A stretch of 64,000 bases of DNA from Pseudomonas eucalypticola (GCF_013374995.1 NZ_CP056030.1:5116501-5180500), one strand, 5' to 3'. Shown: positions 16,593 to 27,246, counted from the stretch's first letter. Program-made: numbers and translations. Notes: generated by a model not told the origin, from the letters alone.

Positions 16593-17429
16593 TCAAGTCA
16601 GTTCGATGCGGTCTGCATGAATGACCAACCGGCCTTCCTTGTAGAGGGCACCAATGGCTTTCTTGAAGTTGCCCTTGCTGACCCCGAACAGGCCGCTGAT
16701 GACCGCCGGGTCGCTTTTGTCGCTGACTGCCAGCACGCCGTTGTTGTCGCGCAGCTTGGCGAGGATCTGGTTATGCAGGCTGCTGACCAACTGTTCGCCC
16801 ACCGGCTGCAGGCTGAGGGCGATCTTGCCGTCGCTGCGCAGCTCCTTGATGAAGCCCTTTTCCTGTTTGCCCGAGCGCAGGAACTTGAACACTTCGTTCT
16901 TGTGGATGAGACCCCAGTGCTTGTTGTTGATGATGGCCTTGAAACCCATGTCCGTTTCTTCGGCCACCAGCAAGTCGACTTCCTGGCCCACGCTGTAGTT
17001 GGCGGGCAGTTTGTCCAGGTAACGGTCCAGGCGCGCCGTGGCGGTGATGCGCTTGGTTCGCTTGTCCAGGTACACATGCACCACGCAGTAATCGCCCTGC
17101 TTGAGTTCGCGCTTCTCTTCCGAGTACGGCAGCAGCAGGTCCTTGGGCAGGCCCCAATCCAGGAACACGCCGATGCTGTTGATTTCCACCACCTTGAGGC
17201 TGGCGAATTCACCGACCTGCACTTTCGGCTTTTCGGTGGTGGCCAGCAATTTATCTTCACTGTCCAGATAAACGAAAACATTCAGCCAGTCTTCGTCTTC
17301 GCTGGGAATATCTTTGGGAATATAGCGGTTGGGCAGCAGTATTTCGCCGTCGGCGCCGCCATCCAGATACAGACCGAAATCCGTATGTTTAACCACTTGC
17401 AAACTGTTGTAGCGCCCGACTAAAGCCAT
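16593..17429 (-). CDS. CvfB-like S1 RNA-binding protein
   Basis: This 278-residue protein is built from S1-like OB folds followed by a winged helix. The order is an N-terminal S1-like domain (about 1-65), a second (70-130), a third S1 repeat (145-215) and a C-terminal winged helix (LFGVSKGNFKKAIGALYKEGRLVIH). This is the architecture of CvfB, a virulence-linked RNA-binding regulator first described in Staphylococcus aureus. It is expected to be cytosolic and to bind RNA. A GAGGG site precedes the ATG at 17429. Confidence 0.88.
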   Translation of the reverse strand: MALVGRYNSLQVVKHTDFGLYLDGGADGEILLPNRYIPKDIPSEDEDWLNVFVYLDSEDKLLATTEKPKVQVGEFASLKVVEINSIGVFLDWGLPKDLLLPYSEEKRELKQGDYCVVHVYLDKRTKRITATARLDRYLDKLPANYSVGQEVDLLVAEETDMGFKAIINNKHWGLIHKNEVFKFLRSGKQEKGFIKELRSDGKIALSLQPVGEQLVSSLHNQILAKLRDNNGVLAVSDKSDPAVISGLFGVSKGNFKKAIGALYKEGRLVIHADRIELT

Positions 17430-17753
17430 CTGAAAAAACCCTCGTTTCGTGCGCGCATTCTACCCGAGATCGCCGCCCGCTGCTGCGCTGGCGAGTGAAG
17501 CCTTGATATTCAAGGGCTTGGCGTCCGTTCGTCAGGCCACTGGTCGCTCGGCGGTGGCCCTTGGCCCGGCGACGACACTCAATTTCTAAAACTTTCCCTT
17601 TAAAACAGGAAGTTACGGTCGTAGACAGCAATTTAAACACCTGATTGACAAATTAATATTCGCCTGATTTCGCGTCAATATTAAGTCAGCAATTAAATGC
17701 CCACTCCGGTATAATCACTGGCCGTATTGTAATTGCACAGGTGAATGGCAGCC
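17430..17753. other. AT-richer intergenic region without a gene
   Basis: This gap separates the divergent CvfB gene and the 59-codon gene. The second half is unusually AT-rich for the window and holds a candidate -10 element at 17710-17715. A frame of 83 codons on the minus strand is not supported by a ribosome site or by domain content. The rest shows no feature I can name. Confidence 0.5.
17710..17715 (+). promoter_or_regulatory. Candidate -10 element (TATAAT)
   Basis: A perfect TATAAT lies 39 bases ahead of the start of the 59-codon gene. No good -35 sits at 16-18 bases; a TTGACA at 17645 is too far away. Transcription from here would leave a leader of about 30 bases. Confidence 0.4.
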
Positions 17754-17933
17754 ATGCGTGTAAAAGCCTCGAACAGCAAAGCCAAGCCCGCTCCGGCGGT
17801 GGAAACCAGCGAATCGATCAATGACCAGATTGCCGCGTTCCTGAAAAGCGGTGGTGAAATCCAGCAGATCGCCAAAGGCGTCAGCGGTCAGACCTTCACG
17901 CCATCGCGCCACATCAGCCTGGGCAAGAAATAA
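17754..17933 (+). CDS. Small conserved basic protein (59 aa)
   Basis: The 59 residues start MRVKASNSKAKPAPAVETSE, a basic, disordered lead, followed by a predicted helix (INDQIAAFLKSGGEIQQIAKGVSG) and a short tail ending ISLGKK. Small Pseudomonas proteins with this N-terminal-disordered plus GG-helix layout are annotated as hypothetical or regulator-like; I cannot assign a function. AGGTGA lies nine bases before ATG 17754; an ATG three codons upstream is too close to it. A TATAAT box lies upstream, suggesting strong housekeeping transcription. Confidence 0.7.
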   Translation: MRVKASNSKAKPAPAVETSESINDQIAAFLKSGGEIQQIAKGVSGQTFTPSRHISLGKK

Positions 17934-18103
17934 CCCAAGCGCCCTCCCCGGGCATGTGGGCCTGATGGCCCACTGCCTGCGCAGTTCCCCTCTCAGCGTT
18001 TTCCAGCCGATCGGTGCCGCAAAAACCGACGAGCGGCAAAGTCTCGCCTGTTTTCGCCGGTATGCTTGGCCCCTCTAGATCAAGCCTTCCAGCCAGGGGG
18101 AGC

Positions 18104-18826
18104 ATGATGCTCAAGCCCAGCCTGTTCATGATTGCCACATTGATGGCCAGCGATAACGTCAGCGCACAGCTGTTGCAGCGCGACCTGGCCGACTACAACC
18201 TGCAGTTCGGCACCAGCCCCGCCCGCTCCATGGCGCAAGGCCTGGTGAAGCCGGCCAGCACCGAGAGTGTGCACGGCGGCGTGGACCTGAGCAGCGACAG
18301 CGGTTGGTATTTCGGCCAGTGGGCACCCAGCATGGGCCTGACCGCCTCCACCAACCTGGAAATCGATACCTACACCGGTTTCAAGCGCTCCCTCACCGGC
18401 AACCTGGGCTACGAAGTGGGCGTGATCCATTACACCTTTCCCGACCTTGCCACCAATGACAGCCATGAGGTGTATGCCGGCCTGACCCTCTTGGGCAACC
18501 GCTTCGGCGCAGCCTTCAGCGACGACCCTGGCCGACGCGACAGCACCCTGTTCGCCGACTTCGGCACCGTGCCGATGCTGGACTTCGGCGTGCGCATGAA
18601 AGTCGGCAGCCATCAATTGGACACCCCCTACACCATCGGTGACGACACCGAGGTGCGTGGCTTCAGTGACTGGTCGGTGCAGCTGTCGCGGGCGTTCATG
18701 GGGGTGGACCTGAACTTCATCTACAGCGACTCCAGCCTGCGCGGGCCCGAGTGCGTGGCTTATTCGGGGCAGAACAGCTGGTGCGACAGCACCGTGGTCA
18801 TCCAGGCACAACGCGCGCTGTTCTGA
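18104..18826 (+). CDS. TorF-family putative porin
   Basis: This 240-residue exported protein has a short signal sequence (MMLKPSLFMIATLMASDNVSAQ) and beta-strand-rich repeats such as GYEVGVIHYTFPD, HEVYAGLTLLGNRFG and WSVQLSRAFMGVDLNFIYSDSS. Together with a C-terminal strand ending QRALF (terminal aromatic residue), this indicates an outer-membrane barrel of the TorF/gcw_chp type. The transported substrate is unknown. The ribosome site AGGGGG lies just before the tandem ATGs at 18104 and 18107; either could be used. Only three bases separate its stop from the aceK stop on the other strand. Confidence 0.78.
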   Translation: MMLKPSLFMIATLMASDNVSAQLLQRDLADYNLQFGTSPARSMAQGLVKPASTESVHGGVDLSSDSGWYFGQWAPSMGLTASTNLEIDTYTGFKRSLTGNLGYEVGVIHYTFPDLATNDSHEVYAGLTLLGNRFGAAFSDDPGRRDSTLFADFGTVPMLDFGVRMKVGSHQLDTPYTIGDDTEVRGFSDWSVQLSRAFMGVDLNFIYSDSSLRGPECVAYSGQNSWCDSTVVIQAQRALF

Positions 18827-18829
18827 ACC

Positions 18830-20551
18830 CTATTCGTTGTCACGCTGCTGGCGGCGGTACGGAAACACGTCGATCACCTTGCCCTCCATGATCGCCCCTT
18901 GCAGGCCTTTCCAATAGTCCGCGTCGTACAGCTCGCCATGCAGCTGGCTGAACAGGCGCCGCTGGCCGGCATCGGCGAACAGGAAAGGCGGAAACTCTTC
19001 GGGAAACACGTCATGGGGCCCGATCGAATACCAGGGCTCCGAGGCCATCTCGTCTTCCGGGAAACGCGCTGGCGGGATCTGGCGAAAATTCACCTCGGTC
19101 AGGTAGCTGATCTCGTCGTAGTCGTAGAACACTACCCGGCCATGGCGGGTGACGCCGAAGTTCTTCAACAGCATGTCACCGGGAAAGATGTTGGCGGCCG
19201 CCAGTTGCTTGATCGCCAGGCCGTAGTCTTCCAGGGCCTCGCGCACCTGGGGTTCGTTGGCGCTTTCAAGGTACAGGTTCAGCGGCGTCATGCGCCGCTC
19301 GGTCCAGCAATGGCGGATGAGCACCGTTTCGCCCTCGACCTGCACGGTGGAGGGCGCCACTTCCAGCAGCTCGGCCAGGCATTCGGGGTCGAACTTGCTG
19401 CGTGGAAAACGGAAGTCGGCGAACTCTTGGGTGTCGGCCATGCGCCCCACCCGGTCGACGCTCTTCACCAGACGGTATTTTTCGATCACCGTGTTGCGGT
19501 CCACGTTCTTGGACGGCGAGAAGCGGTCCTTGATGATCTTGAACACGGTATTGAAACCCGGCAGCGTGAACACCGACATGACCATGCCGCGCACCCCGGG
19601 CGCCATGATGAAGCGGTCATCGGTGTCAGCCAGGTGGTGGATGAGCGCGCGGTAGAACTCGGACTTGCCGTGCTTGTAGAAGCCGATGGAAGTGTACAGT
19701 TCGGCAATGTGCTTGCCGGGCAGGATGCGCTTGAGAAAGCCGACGAATTCAGCGGGCACGGGAACATCCACCATGAAATACGAGCGGGTAAAGGAAAAGA
19801 TGATCGACACCTCTGCCTCGTCCGTGATCAGCGCGTCGATGCGCACGCCCTGCCCTTCGCGGTGCAGGAATGCAATTGCCACGGGCCACTGCTCGTCATG
19901 GGTGAACAGGCGCCCTACCAGGTAGGCGCCCTTGTTGCGGTACAGCACCGAAGAAAACAGCTCCAGGCGCAGCTCGCTGTCCTTGCACACCCAGTCGGGC
20001 AGGTGCTCACGCAGTTGGCCTTCCAGGCGCTGCGTATCGCCGCTCAGGTCGGCGTAGGCCACGTCGAAACGGTAGTCGGCGAACACCTGGGCCAGCATGC
20101 CAGCCAATTGGCCATTGGGCACGTAGGTACGGGTCTGCGGCGCCCGCTCGCCACGCAGGGACGGCCGCGTGGTGTGAATGAACATGCAGCCGTCGCTGAT
20201 CAGGTCATGGCTGAACAGGCCGCAGAAAATCGAGTTGTACCAGGTTTCGGCCAGCTCATCGTCAAAGCGCAGGTCGATCAGGCGAATGTAAGCGCTCTTG
20301 ACCAGCGGCCATTGCCCTACGTCGTTCAGCACCTCGGTAGCGAAGCCTTCGCGCAGCCGCTCCACGGTCTGGCCGACCTTCGCCTCATACAGATTGATAC
20401 GCGCAGCCGAAGCGTCCTGGATTTCCTGCCAGTGGGCCTGCTCGAAGCGCCCGCGCGCGCCGTCGGTGATCAGGCGGAAATGTTCGCGGTAGTCATCGAA
20501 ACCATCGAGGATGGTGCGGGCGATCTCAGCCGCCGGCCATTGTTGCGCCAT
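18830..20551 (-). CDS. aceK: Isocitrate dehydrogenase kinase/phosphatase
   Basis: This 573-residue bifunctional cytosolic enzyme phosphorylates isocitrate dehydrogenase during growth on acetate, diverting carbon into the glyoxylate shunt, and dephosphorylates it when sugars return. It has full family length. Recognisable segments are the regulatory N-domain ([16 protein letters not shown]), the P-loop-like [28 protein letters not shown] and the kinase core [18 protein letters not shown] with the DFG-equivalent. The gene is not next to aceA or aceB here, as is usual in Pseudomonas. Confidence 0.95.
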   Translation of the reverse strand: MAQQWPAAEIARTILDGFDDYREHFRLITDGARGRFEQAHWQEIQDASAARINLYEAKVGQTVERLREGFATEVLNDVGQWPLVKSAYIRLIDLRFDDELAETWYNSIFCGLFSHDLISDGCMFIHTTRPSLRGERAPQTRTYVPNGQLAGMLAQVFADYRFDVAYADLSGDTQRLEGQLREHLPDWVCKDSELRLELFSSVLYRNKGAYLVGRLFTHDEQWPVAIAFLHREGQGVRIDALITDEAEVSIIFSFTRSYFMVDVPVPAEFVGFLKRILPGKHIAELYTSIGFYKHGKSEFYRALIHHLADTDDRFIMAPGVRGMVMSVFTLPGFNTVFKIIKDRFSPSKNVDRNTVIEKYRLVKSVDRVGRMADTQEFADFRFPRSKFDPECLAELLEVAPSTVQVEGETVLIRHCWTERRMTPLNLYLESANEPQVREALEDYGLAIKQLAAANIFPGDMLLKNFGVTRHGRVVFYDYDEISYLTEVNFRQIPPARFPEDEMASEPWYSIGPHDVFPEEFPPFLFADAGQRRLFSQLHGELYDADYWKGLQGAIMEGKVIDVFPYRRQQRDNE

Positions 20552-20614
20552 GGGTCACAGGCCTCTGCAAGGGGCATACAGGAAACCCAAGCGTAGCAGT
20601 CGGGGGCCGGCGCG

Positions 20615-20710
20615 ACCTGCGGGACCAGGCGAAGCGCTGCAAAGGCTCACCGCGTACCGCCGGAACCACAGCGGCGCCTGCTTCCCGAGCTGGCGCCCGG
20701 TCCCACAGGG
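20615..20710. repeat. Inverted REP-like pair upstream of the EamA gene
   Basis: ACCTGCGGGACC (20615-20626) faces GGTCCCACAGGG (20699-20710), with GGC/GCC flanks extending the complementarity. The same 12-mer occurs at 9195. This looks like a pair of palindromic REP units around a 70-base spacer. Confidence 0.55.
20662..20694. repeat. Direct repeat, left copy, flanking the EamA gene
   Basis: This 33-base stretch ending TTCCCGAGCTGGC recurs with few differences at 21758-21788, just past the gene. Both copies are in the same orientation. Confidence 0.6.
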
Positions 20711-20795
20711 GTTGGCTGCGGTGCAGCGCTAACCCTTGCGCAGGCCCCATCGGTCAAGGACACTTGCGCCCTGCCAACCGGATCAGGAGATCCCC

Positions 20796-21677
20796 GTGAA
20801 ACCCGCCTCCCTCATGAACATGTTGCTGCTGGCCGCCGTCTGGGGAGCGAGCTTTCTGTTCATGCGTGTCATCGCCCCTGAACTGGGTGCTTTGCCCACC
20901 GCTTTTTTTCGCGTGGCCATTGCGGCCACCGGACTGCTGGTCATGCTGGCGCTGATGCGGGTGAAATGGGCCTTCAATGGCAAGCTCAAGACCTGCCTGC
21001 TGCTGGGCATGATCAACTCGGGCATGCCGGCTACCTTGTACGCCGTCGCCGCCCAGGTGCTGCCAGCGGGCTACTCGGCGATCTTCAATGCCACGACCCC
21101 GCTCATGGGGGTGCTGATCGGCGGGCTGTTCTTCCATGAACGCCTGACCCCGATCAAGCTGCTGGGCGTGTTCGTCGGCCTGTTTGGCGTAGGCATCCTG
21201 ACCCGCGCCGGCCCCGTGGCCTTCGACGCGCAATTGGCCATGGGCGCAGGGGCTTGCCTGCTCGCCACCACCTGCTACGGTTTCGCCGGCTTCCTGGCCC
21301 GCCGCTGGCTGGACCAGCAAGGCGGGCTCGACCCGCGCTTGTCGGCGCTGGGCAGCATGCTGGGGGCAACGTTACTGCTACTGCCCTTGTTCGCCGCCAG
21401 CGTCACCATCGCGCCCCCGGCGAGCTGGGGTGGCTGGGAAGTGTGGGGCTCGTTGCTGGGCCTGGGCCTGGTGTGCACGGCGTTCGCCTACATCCTGTAT
21501 TTCCGCTTGCTGAGCGATATCGGCCCGGTGAAATCCAGCACCGTGACCTTCATGATTCCGGCGTTCGGGGTGCTGTGGGGGGCGTTGCTGCTGGGTGAGC
21601 CACTGTCGTGGGCGCATCTGCAGGGTGGAGCATTGATCGGGGTGGCGTTGTACCTGGTCTTGAGGCCTGCGAAATAA
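20796..21677 (+). CDS. EamA/DMT-family metabolite exporter
   Basis: This 293-residue inner-membrane carrier has ten predicted helices from two EamA repeats. The first ends near ERLTPIKLLGVFVGLFGVGIL and the second near GEPLSWAHLQGGALIGVALYLVLR, the duplicated GE-x-L loop typical of the drug/metabolite transporter superfamily. The substrate is unknown. The start is a GTG at 20796 with AGGAG eight bases ahead; the frame upstream is REP-like sequence. The gene is bracketed by direct repeats (20662-20694 and 21758-21788). Confidence 0.85.
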   Translation: MKPASLMNMLLLAAVWGASFLFMRVIAPELGALPTAFFRVAIAATGLLVMLALMRVKWAFNGKLKTCLLLGMINSGMPATLYAVAAQVLPAGYSAIFNATTPLMGVLIGGLFFHERLTPIKLLGVFVGLFGVGILTRAGPVAFDAQLAMGAGACLLATTCYGFAGFLARRWLDQQGGLDPRLSALGSMLGATLLLLPLFAASVTIAPPASWGGWEVWGSLLGLGLVCTAFAYILYFRLLSDIGPVKSSTVTFMIPAFGVLWGALLLGEPLSWAHLQGGALIGVALYLVLRPAK

Positions 21678-21698
21678 GTACAGGCGCTAGCGCGTCAC

Positions 21699-21788
21699 GG
21701 TCCTGACCGCATGCCGCCTCCCGGCCAAGCTTGGGAAGGAAGCCACGTGCAATGTCAGGACCATTGCGGTGCCTGTTCCCGAGCTGGC
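21699..21788. repeat. REP-like hairpin region and right direct repeat after the EamA gene
   Basis: GGTCCTGAC (21699-21707) is complementary to GTCAGGACC (21754-21762), and GCAATG/CATTGC form an inner stem nearby. The segment 21758-21788 is the right copy of the direct repeat found upstream of the gene. It separates the EamA gene from the convergent PuuB-type gene and may end both transcripts. Confidence 0.5.
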
Positions 21789-21810
21789 CGGCGACCCTGC
21801 AGCTATTGCC

Positions 21811-23106
21811 TCAGCCCAGGATCTCCTTGAGCCGGTACCACGCCATGCCCAGCGCCAACAGCGGCGAGCGCAGGGCCTTGCCGCCGGGGAACGTCATGTG
21901 CGGCACCTTGCTGAAGACGTCGAACCCATGGCTGTGACCGGCGTGAATGGCCTCGGCCAGCAGTTTCGCCGTCCAGTGGGTGACGTTGACGCCGTGGCCG
22001 CTGTAACCCTGAGCGTAATACACGTTGGGATACTGGCTCAGCCGCCCCACCTGGGGGAAACGGTTGGCGGTGATGCCGATCATGCCGCCCCACTGGTAGT
22101 CCAGCCGCACGTTGGCCAGTTGCGGGAAAACCTTGAGCATCTTGGGCCGCATGTAGGCGCCAATGTCAGCCGGGTCGCGCCCTGAATAGTGGCAGGCGCC
22201 ACCGAACAGCAGGCGGTTGTCAGCCGTCAGCCGGTAGTAGTCCAGGCCCACTTTCTGGTCGCACAGCGCCAGGTTCTGGGGAATCAGGCTGGCGGCCAGC
22301 TCGGCCCCCAGCGGCTCGGTGGTGATGATGTAGCTGCCCGCGGGCAGTACCTTGCCGCTCAGGCGCGGTTCCAGGTCATCCAGGTGGGCGTTGCAGCCCA
22401 GCACCAGGTGGCCGGCCCGCACAGTGCCACCGGCGCAGCGCACCTGCACGGTACTGCCATGGATGATCTCCAGCGCCGGGCTGTTCTCGAAAATGCGCAC
22501 ACCTTGGGCCTGGGCCAGGCGCGCTTCGCCCAGCACCAGGCGCAAGGGGTGCAGGTGCCCCGAACCCATGTCCACCAGACCACCGGCGTACTGATCGCTG
22601 TTCACCACTTGCCTGATCTGCGCGGGGCCGACGATGCGGGTTTCGTGGATGTAGCCCATTTCGCCCAACCAGCGCTGCTCCTCGGCAAAGGCCGCGAACT
22701 GGGCCGGGGTATTGGCCAGTTCGCAGAAGCCCCAGCGCAGGTCGCAGTCGATGCCATTGGACTCGATGCGTTCGCGCACCAACGCCACCGACTCGATACC
22801 CGCCTGCTCCAGGTAGCGCACACCGTCATTGCCCACGTAGCGGGCAAAGCCGTCCACCGCATGGCCAATGCCGCGGATCAGTTGGCCGCCATTGCGACCA
22901 CTGGCGCCCCAGCCGATTCGCCGCCCTTCCAGCAGCACCACCGACAGGCCACGCGCGGCCAGTTCCAGGGCCGTGTTGACGCCAGTGAAGCCACCGCCGA
23001 TCACGCACACATCCGCGACCAGGCCTTCCCCCAGGCAGGGGTACTCCAGCATCTGGCCAGCGGTTGCCGCGTAATACGACCGGGCATGTTCTGAATGCAT
23101 CACCAT
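21811..23106 (-). CDS. puuB: FAD-dependent oxidase, PuuB-type (gamma-glutamylpolyamine oxidase)
   Basis: This 431-residue DAO-family flavoenzyme has the dinucleotide-binding motif VADVCVIGGGFTGVNTALELAARG near residue 30, followed by GASGRNGGQLIRG. The C-terminal GMIGITANRFPQVGRL and YYAQGYSGHGVNVTHW are characteristic of PuuB/OrdL oxidases. These oxidise gamma-glutamylputrescine to its aldehyde, the second step of polyamine breakdown. It lies 12 bases after the polyamine-binding protein gene and completes an operon begun by a gamma-glutamylpolyamine synthetase. Starts at 23106 and 23100 are both possible. Confidence 0.88.
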   Translation of the reverse strand: MVMHSEHARSYYAATAGQMLEYPCLGEGLVADVCVIGGGFTGVNTALELAARGLSVVLLEGRRIGWGASGRNGGQLIRGIGHAVDGFARYVGNDGVRYLEQAGIESVALVRERIESNGIDCDLRWGFCELANTPAQFAAFAEEQRWLGEMGYIHETRIVGPAQIRQVVNSDQYAGGLVDMGSGHLHPLRLVLGEARLAQAQGVRIFENSPALEIIHGSTVQVRCAGGTVRAGHLVLGCNAHLDDLEPRLSGKVLPAGSYIITTEPLGAELAASLIPQNLALCDQKVGLDYYRLTADNRLLFGGACHYSGRDPADIGAYMRPKMLKVFPQLANVRLDYQWGGMIGITANRFPQVGRLSQYPNVYYAQGYSGHGVNVTHWTAKLLAEAIHAGHSHGFDVFSKVPHMTFPGGKALRSPLLALGMAWYRLKEILG

Positions 23107-23118
23107 CACATTTCTCGC

Positions 23119-24267
<1,149 letters not shown>

Positions 24268-25626
24268 TCAAACACTCAACAGCAGGAACTCGCGCTCCCA
24301 GGAACTGATGACCCGCTTGAAATTTTCATGCTCCGCGCGTTTTACCGCCACGTAACCGCGCACAAACTTCTCGCCCAGGTACTGGATGACGGTGTCGCAC
24401 TCTTCCATATGCGCCAGGGCGTCTTCGATGGTGATCGGCAGGCGCAGGTTGCGGCGCTCATAAGCACGACCTTCCACCGGGGCGCTGGGCTCGATGCCCT
24501 CGACCATGCCCAGGTAGCCGCACAACAGGCTCGCGGCGATGGCCAGGTAAGGGTTGGCGTCGGCGCCCGGCAGGCGGTTTTCCACGCGCATGGCTTCGGG
24601 GCTGGCATCCGGCACCCGCAGGCCCACCGTACGGTTTTCCTCGCCCCACTCCACGTTCACCGGTGCCGAGGTGTCCGGCAGGAAGCGGCGGAACGAGTTG
24701 ACGTTGGGGGCGAACATGGGCAGCAGCTTGGGAATGTACTTTTGCAGGCCGCCGATGTGGTGCAGGAACAGCTGGCTCTTGGCGCCGTCGGCGTCAACGA
24801 AGATCGGCTTGCCGGTGGCGATGTCGATGACGCTCTGGTGCAGGTGCATGGCACTGCCCGGCTCGTCGCCCACCGGCTTGGCCATGAACGTGGCGGTGAC
24901 GTTGTGCTTGAGGGCCGCCTCACGCATGGTGCGCTTGAAGATGGTGATCTGGTCGGCCAGGTCCAGGGCATCGCCGTGGCGGAAGTTGATCTCCATCTGC
25001 GCCGGGCCGTCTTCGTGGATCAGCGTGTCCAGGTCCAGGCCCTGGGCTTCGCACCAGTCGTAGACGTCTTCGAACAGCGGGTCGAATTCGTTGGCGGCGT
25101 CGATGGAGAACGACTGCCGGCCGCTCTCGGCACGGCCCGAACGGCCCAGGGGCGCACGCAGAGGCAGGTCGGGGTCTTCGCAGCGCTGGGTCAGGTAGAA
25201 CTCCATTTCCGGCGCGACGATGGGCTGCCAGCCTTTGTCGGCGTACAGCTTGAGCACTTTCTTCAGCACGTTGCGCGGCGACAGCTCAACGGGGTTGCCC
25301 TGTTTGTCGAAGGTGTCGTGGATGACGATGGCCGTCGGTTCGATGGCCCAGGGGATCACATAGATCGACGAAGGGTCCGGGCGGCAGATCATGTCGATGT
25401 CGGCAGGGTCCAGCAGGTCGTAGTAGATGTCATCGTCGACAAAATCCCCGGTTACCGTTTGCAACAGCACACTTTCCGGCAGGCGCATGCCGCGCTCATG
25501 CAGGAATTTGTTGGTGGGTGCTATCTTGCCGCGGGCAATGCCGGTCAGGTCGCTGACCACGCATTCAACCTCGGTAATCTTGTGATCTTTCAGCCAACTG
25601 GACAGTTGGTCGAAGGGGGCATTCAT
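24268..25626 (-). CDS. Glutamine-synthetase-like gamma-glutamylpolyamine synthetase
   Basis: This 452-residue cytosolic enzyme has the glutamine synthetase fold. It begins with the beta-grasp domain (KITEVECVVSDLTGIARGKIAP); the catalytic domain includes VAPEMEFYLTQRCEDPD, AQMEINFRHGDALDLADQ, HLHQSVID, NSFRRFLPD and ENRLPGADANPYLA. Location with a PuuB-type oxidase and a polyamine-binding protein marks it as the PuuA/SpuI type, which attaches glutamate to polyamines using ATP, rather than the nitrogen-assimilating GlnA. It is divergent from an AraC regulator that probably controls it. Confidence 0.88.
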   Translation of the reverse strand: MNAPFDQLSSWLKDHKITEVECVVSDLTGIARGKIAPTNKFLHERGMRLPESVLLQTVTGDFVDDDIYYDLLDPADIDMICRPDPSSIYVIPWAIEPTAIVIHDTFDKQGNPVELSPRNVLKKVLKLYADKGWQPIVAPEMEFYLTQRCEDPDLPLRAPLGRSGRAESGRQSFSIDAANEFDPLFEDVYDWCEAQGLDLDTLIHEDGPAQMEINFRHGDALDLADQITIFKRTMREAALKHNVTATFMAKPVGDEPGSAMHLHQSVIDIATGKPIFVDADGAKSQLFLHHIGGLQKYIPKLLPMFAPNVNSFRRFLPDTSAPVNVEWGEENRTVGLRVPDASPEAMRVENRLPGADANPYLAIAASLLCGYLGMVEGIEPSAPVEGRAYERRNLRLPITIEDALAHMEECDTVIQYLGEKFVRGYVAVKRAEHENFKRVISSWEREFLLLSV

Positions 25627-25807
25627 AAAGACCTCATCTCGATTTTTGTTAGCGCCGATAGTGCCTGGTTTTTGCCTCGAATGAACGAAGCGTGGGGCCG
25701 ATCTTCCCCTCGGGCGCGTTCCCTTATATCTTGCGCATGCAGCTTATAACCATCTATCCACTTTACGCACGCCTTAATGCACCATCGTGGTGCGACCAGG
25801 TCATCGT

Positions 25808-26710
25808 ATGAAAGAGCCCTACCCGCTTACCGTCCAGGCCTACCAGACCGGCAGTTTCACCGAGCAGATCCAGGCCACGCCCGGCTGGGTGCAGGACTAT
25901 CAGCAGATGTCACCGGGGCATTTCCGCGGGCAGATCCGTTACCTGGACCTGCACGGCGTGGAAATTTACGAAGAAGGCATGAACACCCGGGTAGAGCAGC
26001 ACTTCAGCGCCCCCCAAGGGTCACTGGCTTTCTGTTTCGACCAGAGTGAGCAGTCGCTTTACCTGCTGAACGGCGAAAGCCGCAATATCTGGATCACCCC
26101 GGAGCACTACCGGGAGACCGCCGTGGTGTTCGGCCCCCAATTCGTGCGCGAGCATGGCCTGGAGGTGGCGCGCCTGGAAGGGTTGTTCATGGCGCCGCTG
26201 CGCTGCGGGCAGAACCAACTGTTCACGCGCTGGCTGGGCAGCACCCTCACCCGCCTGGCCGACGATGCCGACGGCCCAGACCGCGACAGCCTCACGCGGC
26301 AATTGCTGGACGACTGCCTGTTCATCCTCGACAACGCCTCGGTGGGCTTGGATACCGGTGCCTTGCAACGCCGGGGGGCAGAGCGGCGGATCATGAAGCG
26401 GGTGTTCGAGTGGGCTGCCGACGTGCCCGATGAAACCCTCAACCTGGTGGAACTGGCGCGGGTCGCCGGCGTGTCGCTGCGCCAGTTGCGGCAAGCCTTC
26501 AAGGCCTACACCGGGATGGCGCCGGCCCAATGGCTGCGGCTCAAGCGCCTGAACAACGCCCACCGCGAACTGCTGCGCGCCCAAGGCAACGCCACCACGG
26601 TGGCCGAGGTGGCGATGCATTGGTCGTTCTGGCACTTGGGGCGGTTTTCCAGCAGCTACCGGGCATTGTTCGATGAACTGCCCAGCGAGACGCTCAGGCG
26701 CAGGCGCTGA
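25808..26710 (+). CDS. AraC-family regulator, probably of the polyamine operon
   Basis: This 300-residue regulator has an N-terminal sensing domain (about 1-190) that looks like the cupin-like domain of EutR/FeaR-type regulators. The C-terminal AraC helix-turn-helix has LNLVELARVAGVSLRQLRQAFKAYTGMAPAQWLRLKRL and VAEVAMHWSFWHLGRFSSSYRALFDELPSETL. It is divergent from the gamma-glutamylpolyamine synthetase gene across a 181-base gap, so regulation of that operon is the simplest inference. ATG 25808 follows AGG; an upstream in-frame GTG at 25787 would add seven residues. Confidence 0.85.
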   Translation: MKEPYPLTVQAYQTGSFTEQIQATPGWVQDYQQMSPGHFRGQIRYLDLHGVEIYEEGMNTRVEQHFSAPQGSLAFCFDQSEQSLYLLNGESRNIWITPEHYRETAVVFGPQFVREHGLEVARLEGLFMAPLRCGQNQLFTRWLGSTLTRLADDADGPDRDSLTRQLLDDCLFILDNASVGLDTGALQRRGAERRIMKRVFEWAADVPDETLNLVELARVAGVSLRQLRQAFKAYTGMAPAQWLRLKRLNNAHRELLRAQGNATTVAEVAMHWSFWHLGRFSSSYRALFDELPSETLRRRR

Positions 26711-26798
26711 AACCCGATACCCGCGGGACATGGGTGGGACAAAGCATCCTACCCCGTGTGAAGATAACCGCCCTGCCCCCACCCATGAAAAGGACTGA

Positions 26799-27206
26799 AT
26801 GATGCGTAGCAAAGCCGTACTGGGCCACACCGAGACCACCCGTATCCTGGCCGCCGCCCGCGCCGAAGCGCAGCAGAACAACTGGGCGGTGACCATCGCC
26901 ATCGTCGACGACGGCGGCCATCTGCTGGCCCTGGAGCGCCTGGACGGCGCCGCCGCCAGCACCGCGTACCTGGCGCCGGAAAAAGCCCGCACTTCGGCCA
27001 TCAGCGGCCGCGAATCGAAATATTACGAAGACCTGGTGAACACCACGGGCCGCACCTCGTTCCTGTCGGTGGACATCATGACCTGCCTGGAAGGCGCGGT
27101 ACCCATCATCCACGACGGCCAGGTGATTGGCGCGGTTGGCGTTTCAGGGGTGAAGTCGGAGTTCGATGCGCAGATCGCCCGGGCGGGCGTGGCCGTGCTG
27201 GGCTAG
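26799..27206 (+). CDS. GlcG/HbpS-family (DUF336) protein
   Basis: This 135-residue protein has the DUF336 fold: WAVTIAIVDDGGHLLALERLDGA at the N-terminal side and a C-terminal GQVIGAVGVSGVKSEFDAQIARAGV. Relatives are GlcG of glycolate operons and HbpS, a heme-binding redox sensor. Heme binding is possible but no specific ligand residues can be named with confidence. It is followed by a strong GC-rich hairpin that also serves the convergent lpxO gene. AAAGGACTGA precedes ATG 26799. Confidence 0.85.
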   Translation: MMRSKAVLGHTETTRILAAARAEAQQNNWAVTIAIVDDGGHLLALERLDGAAASTAYLAPEKARTSAISGRESKYYEDLVNTTGRTSFLSVDIMTCLEGAVPIIHDGQVIGAVGVSGVKSEFDAQIARAGVAVLG

Positions 27207-27217
27207 GAAAGCGAGAG

Positions 27218-27239
27218 GCCCCGGCCGAGCGGCCGGGGC
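27218..27239. terminator. Bidirectional GC-rich stem-loop between GlcG-like gene and lpxO
   Basis: Nine-base arms GCCCCGGCC and GGCCGGGGC enclose a GAGC loop. It sits between convergent genes. There is no long T-run on either side. Confidence 0.6.
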
Positions 27240-27246
27240 ACGGGGT

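Noticed and set aside
17389..17640. 83-codon minus-strand frame (MFKLLSTTVTS...)
   Set aside because: It overlaps the start of the CvfB gene in another frame and lacks domain content.
26021..27001. 326-codon minus-strand frame
   Set aside because: Antisense shadow of the AraC and GlcG genes, Pro/Arg-rich with no domain.
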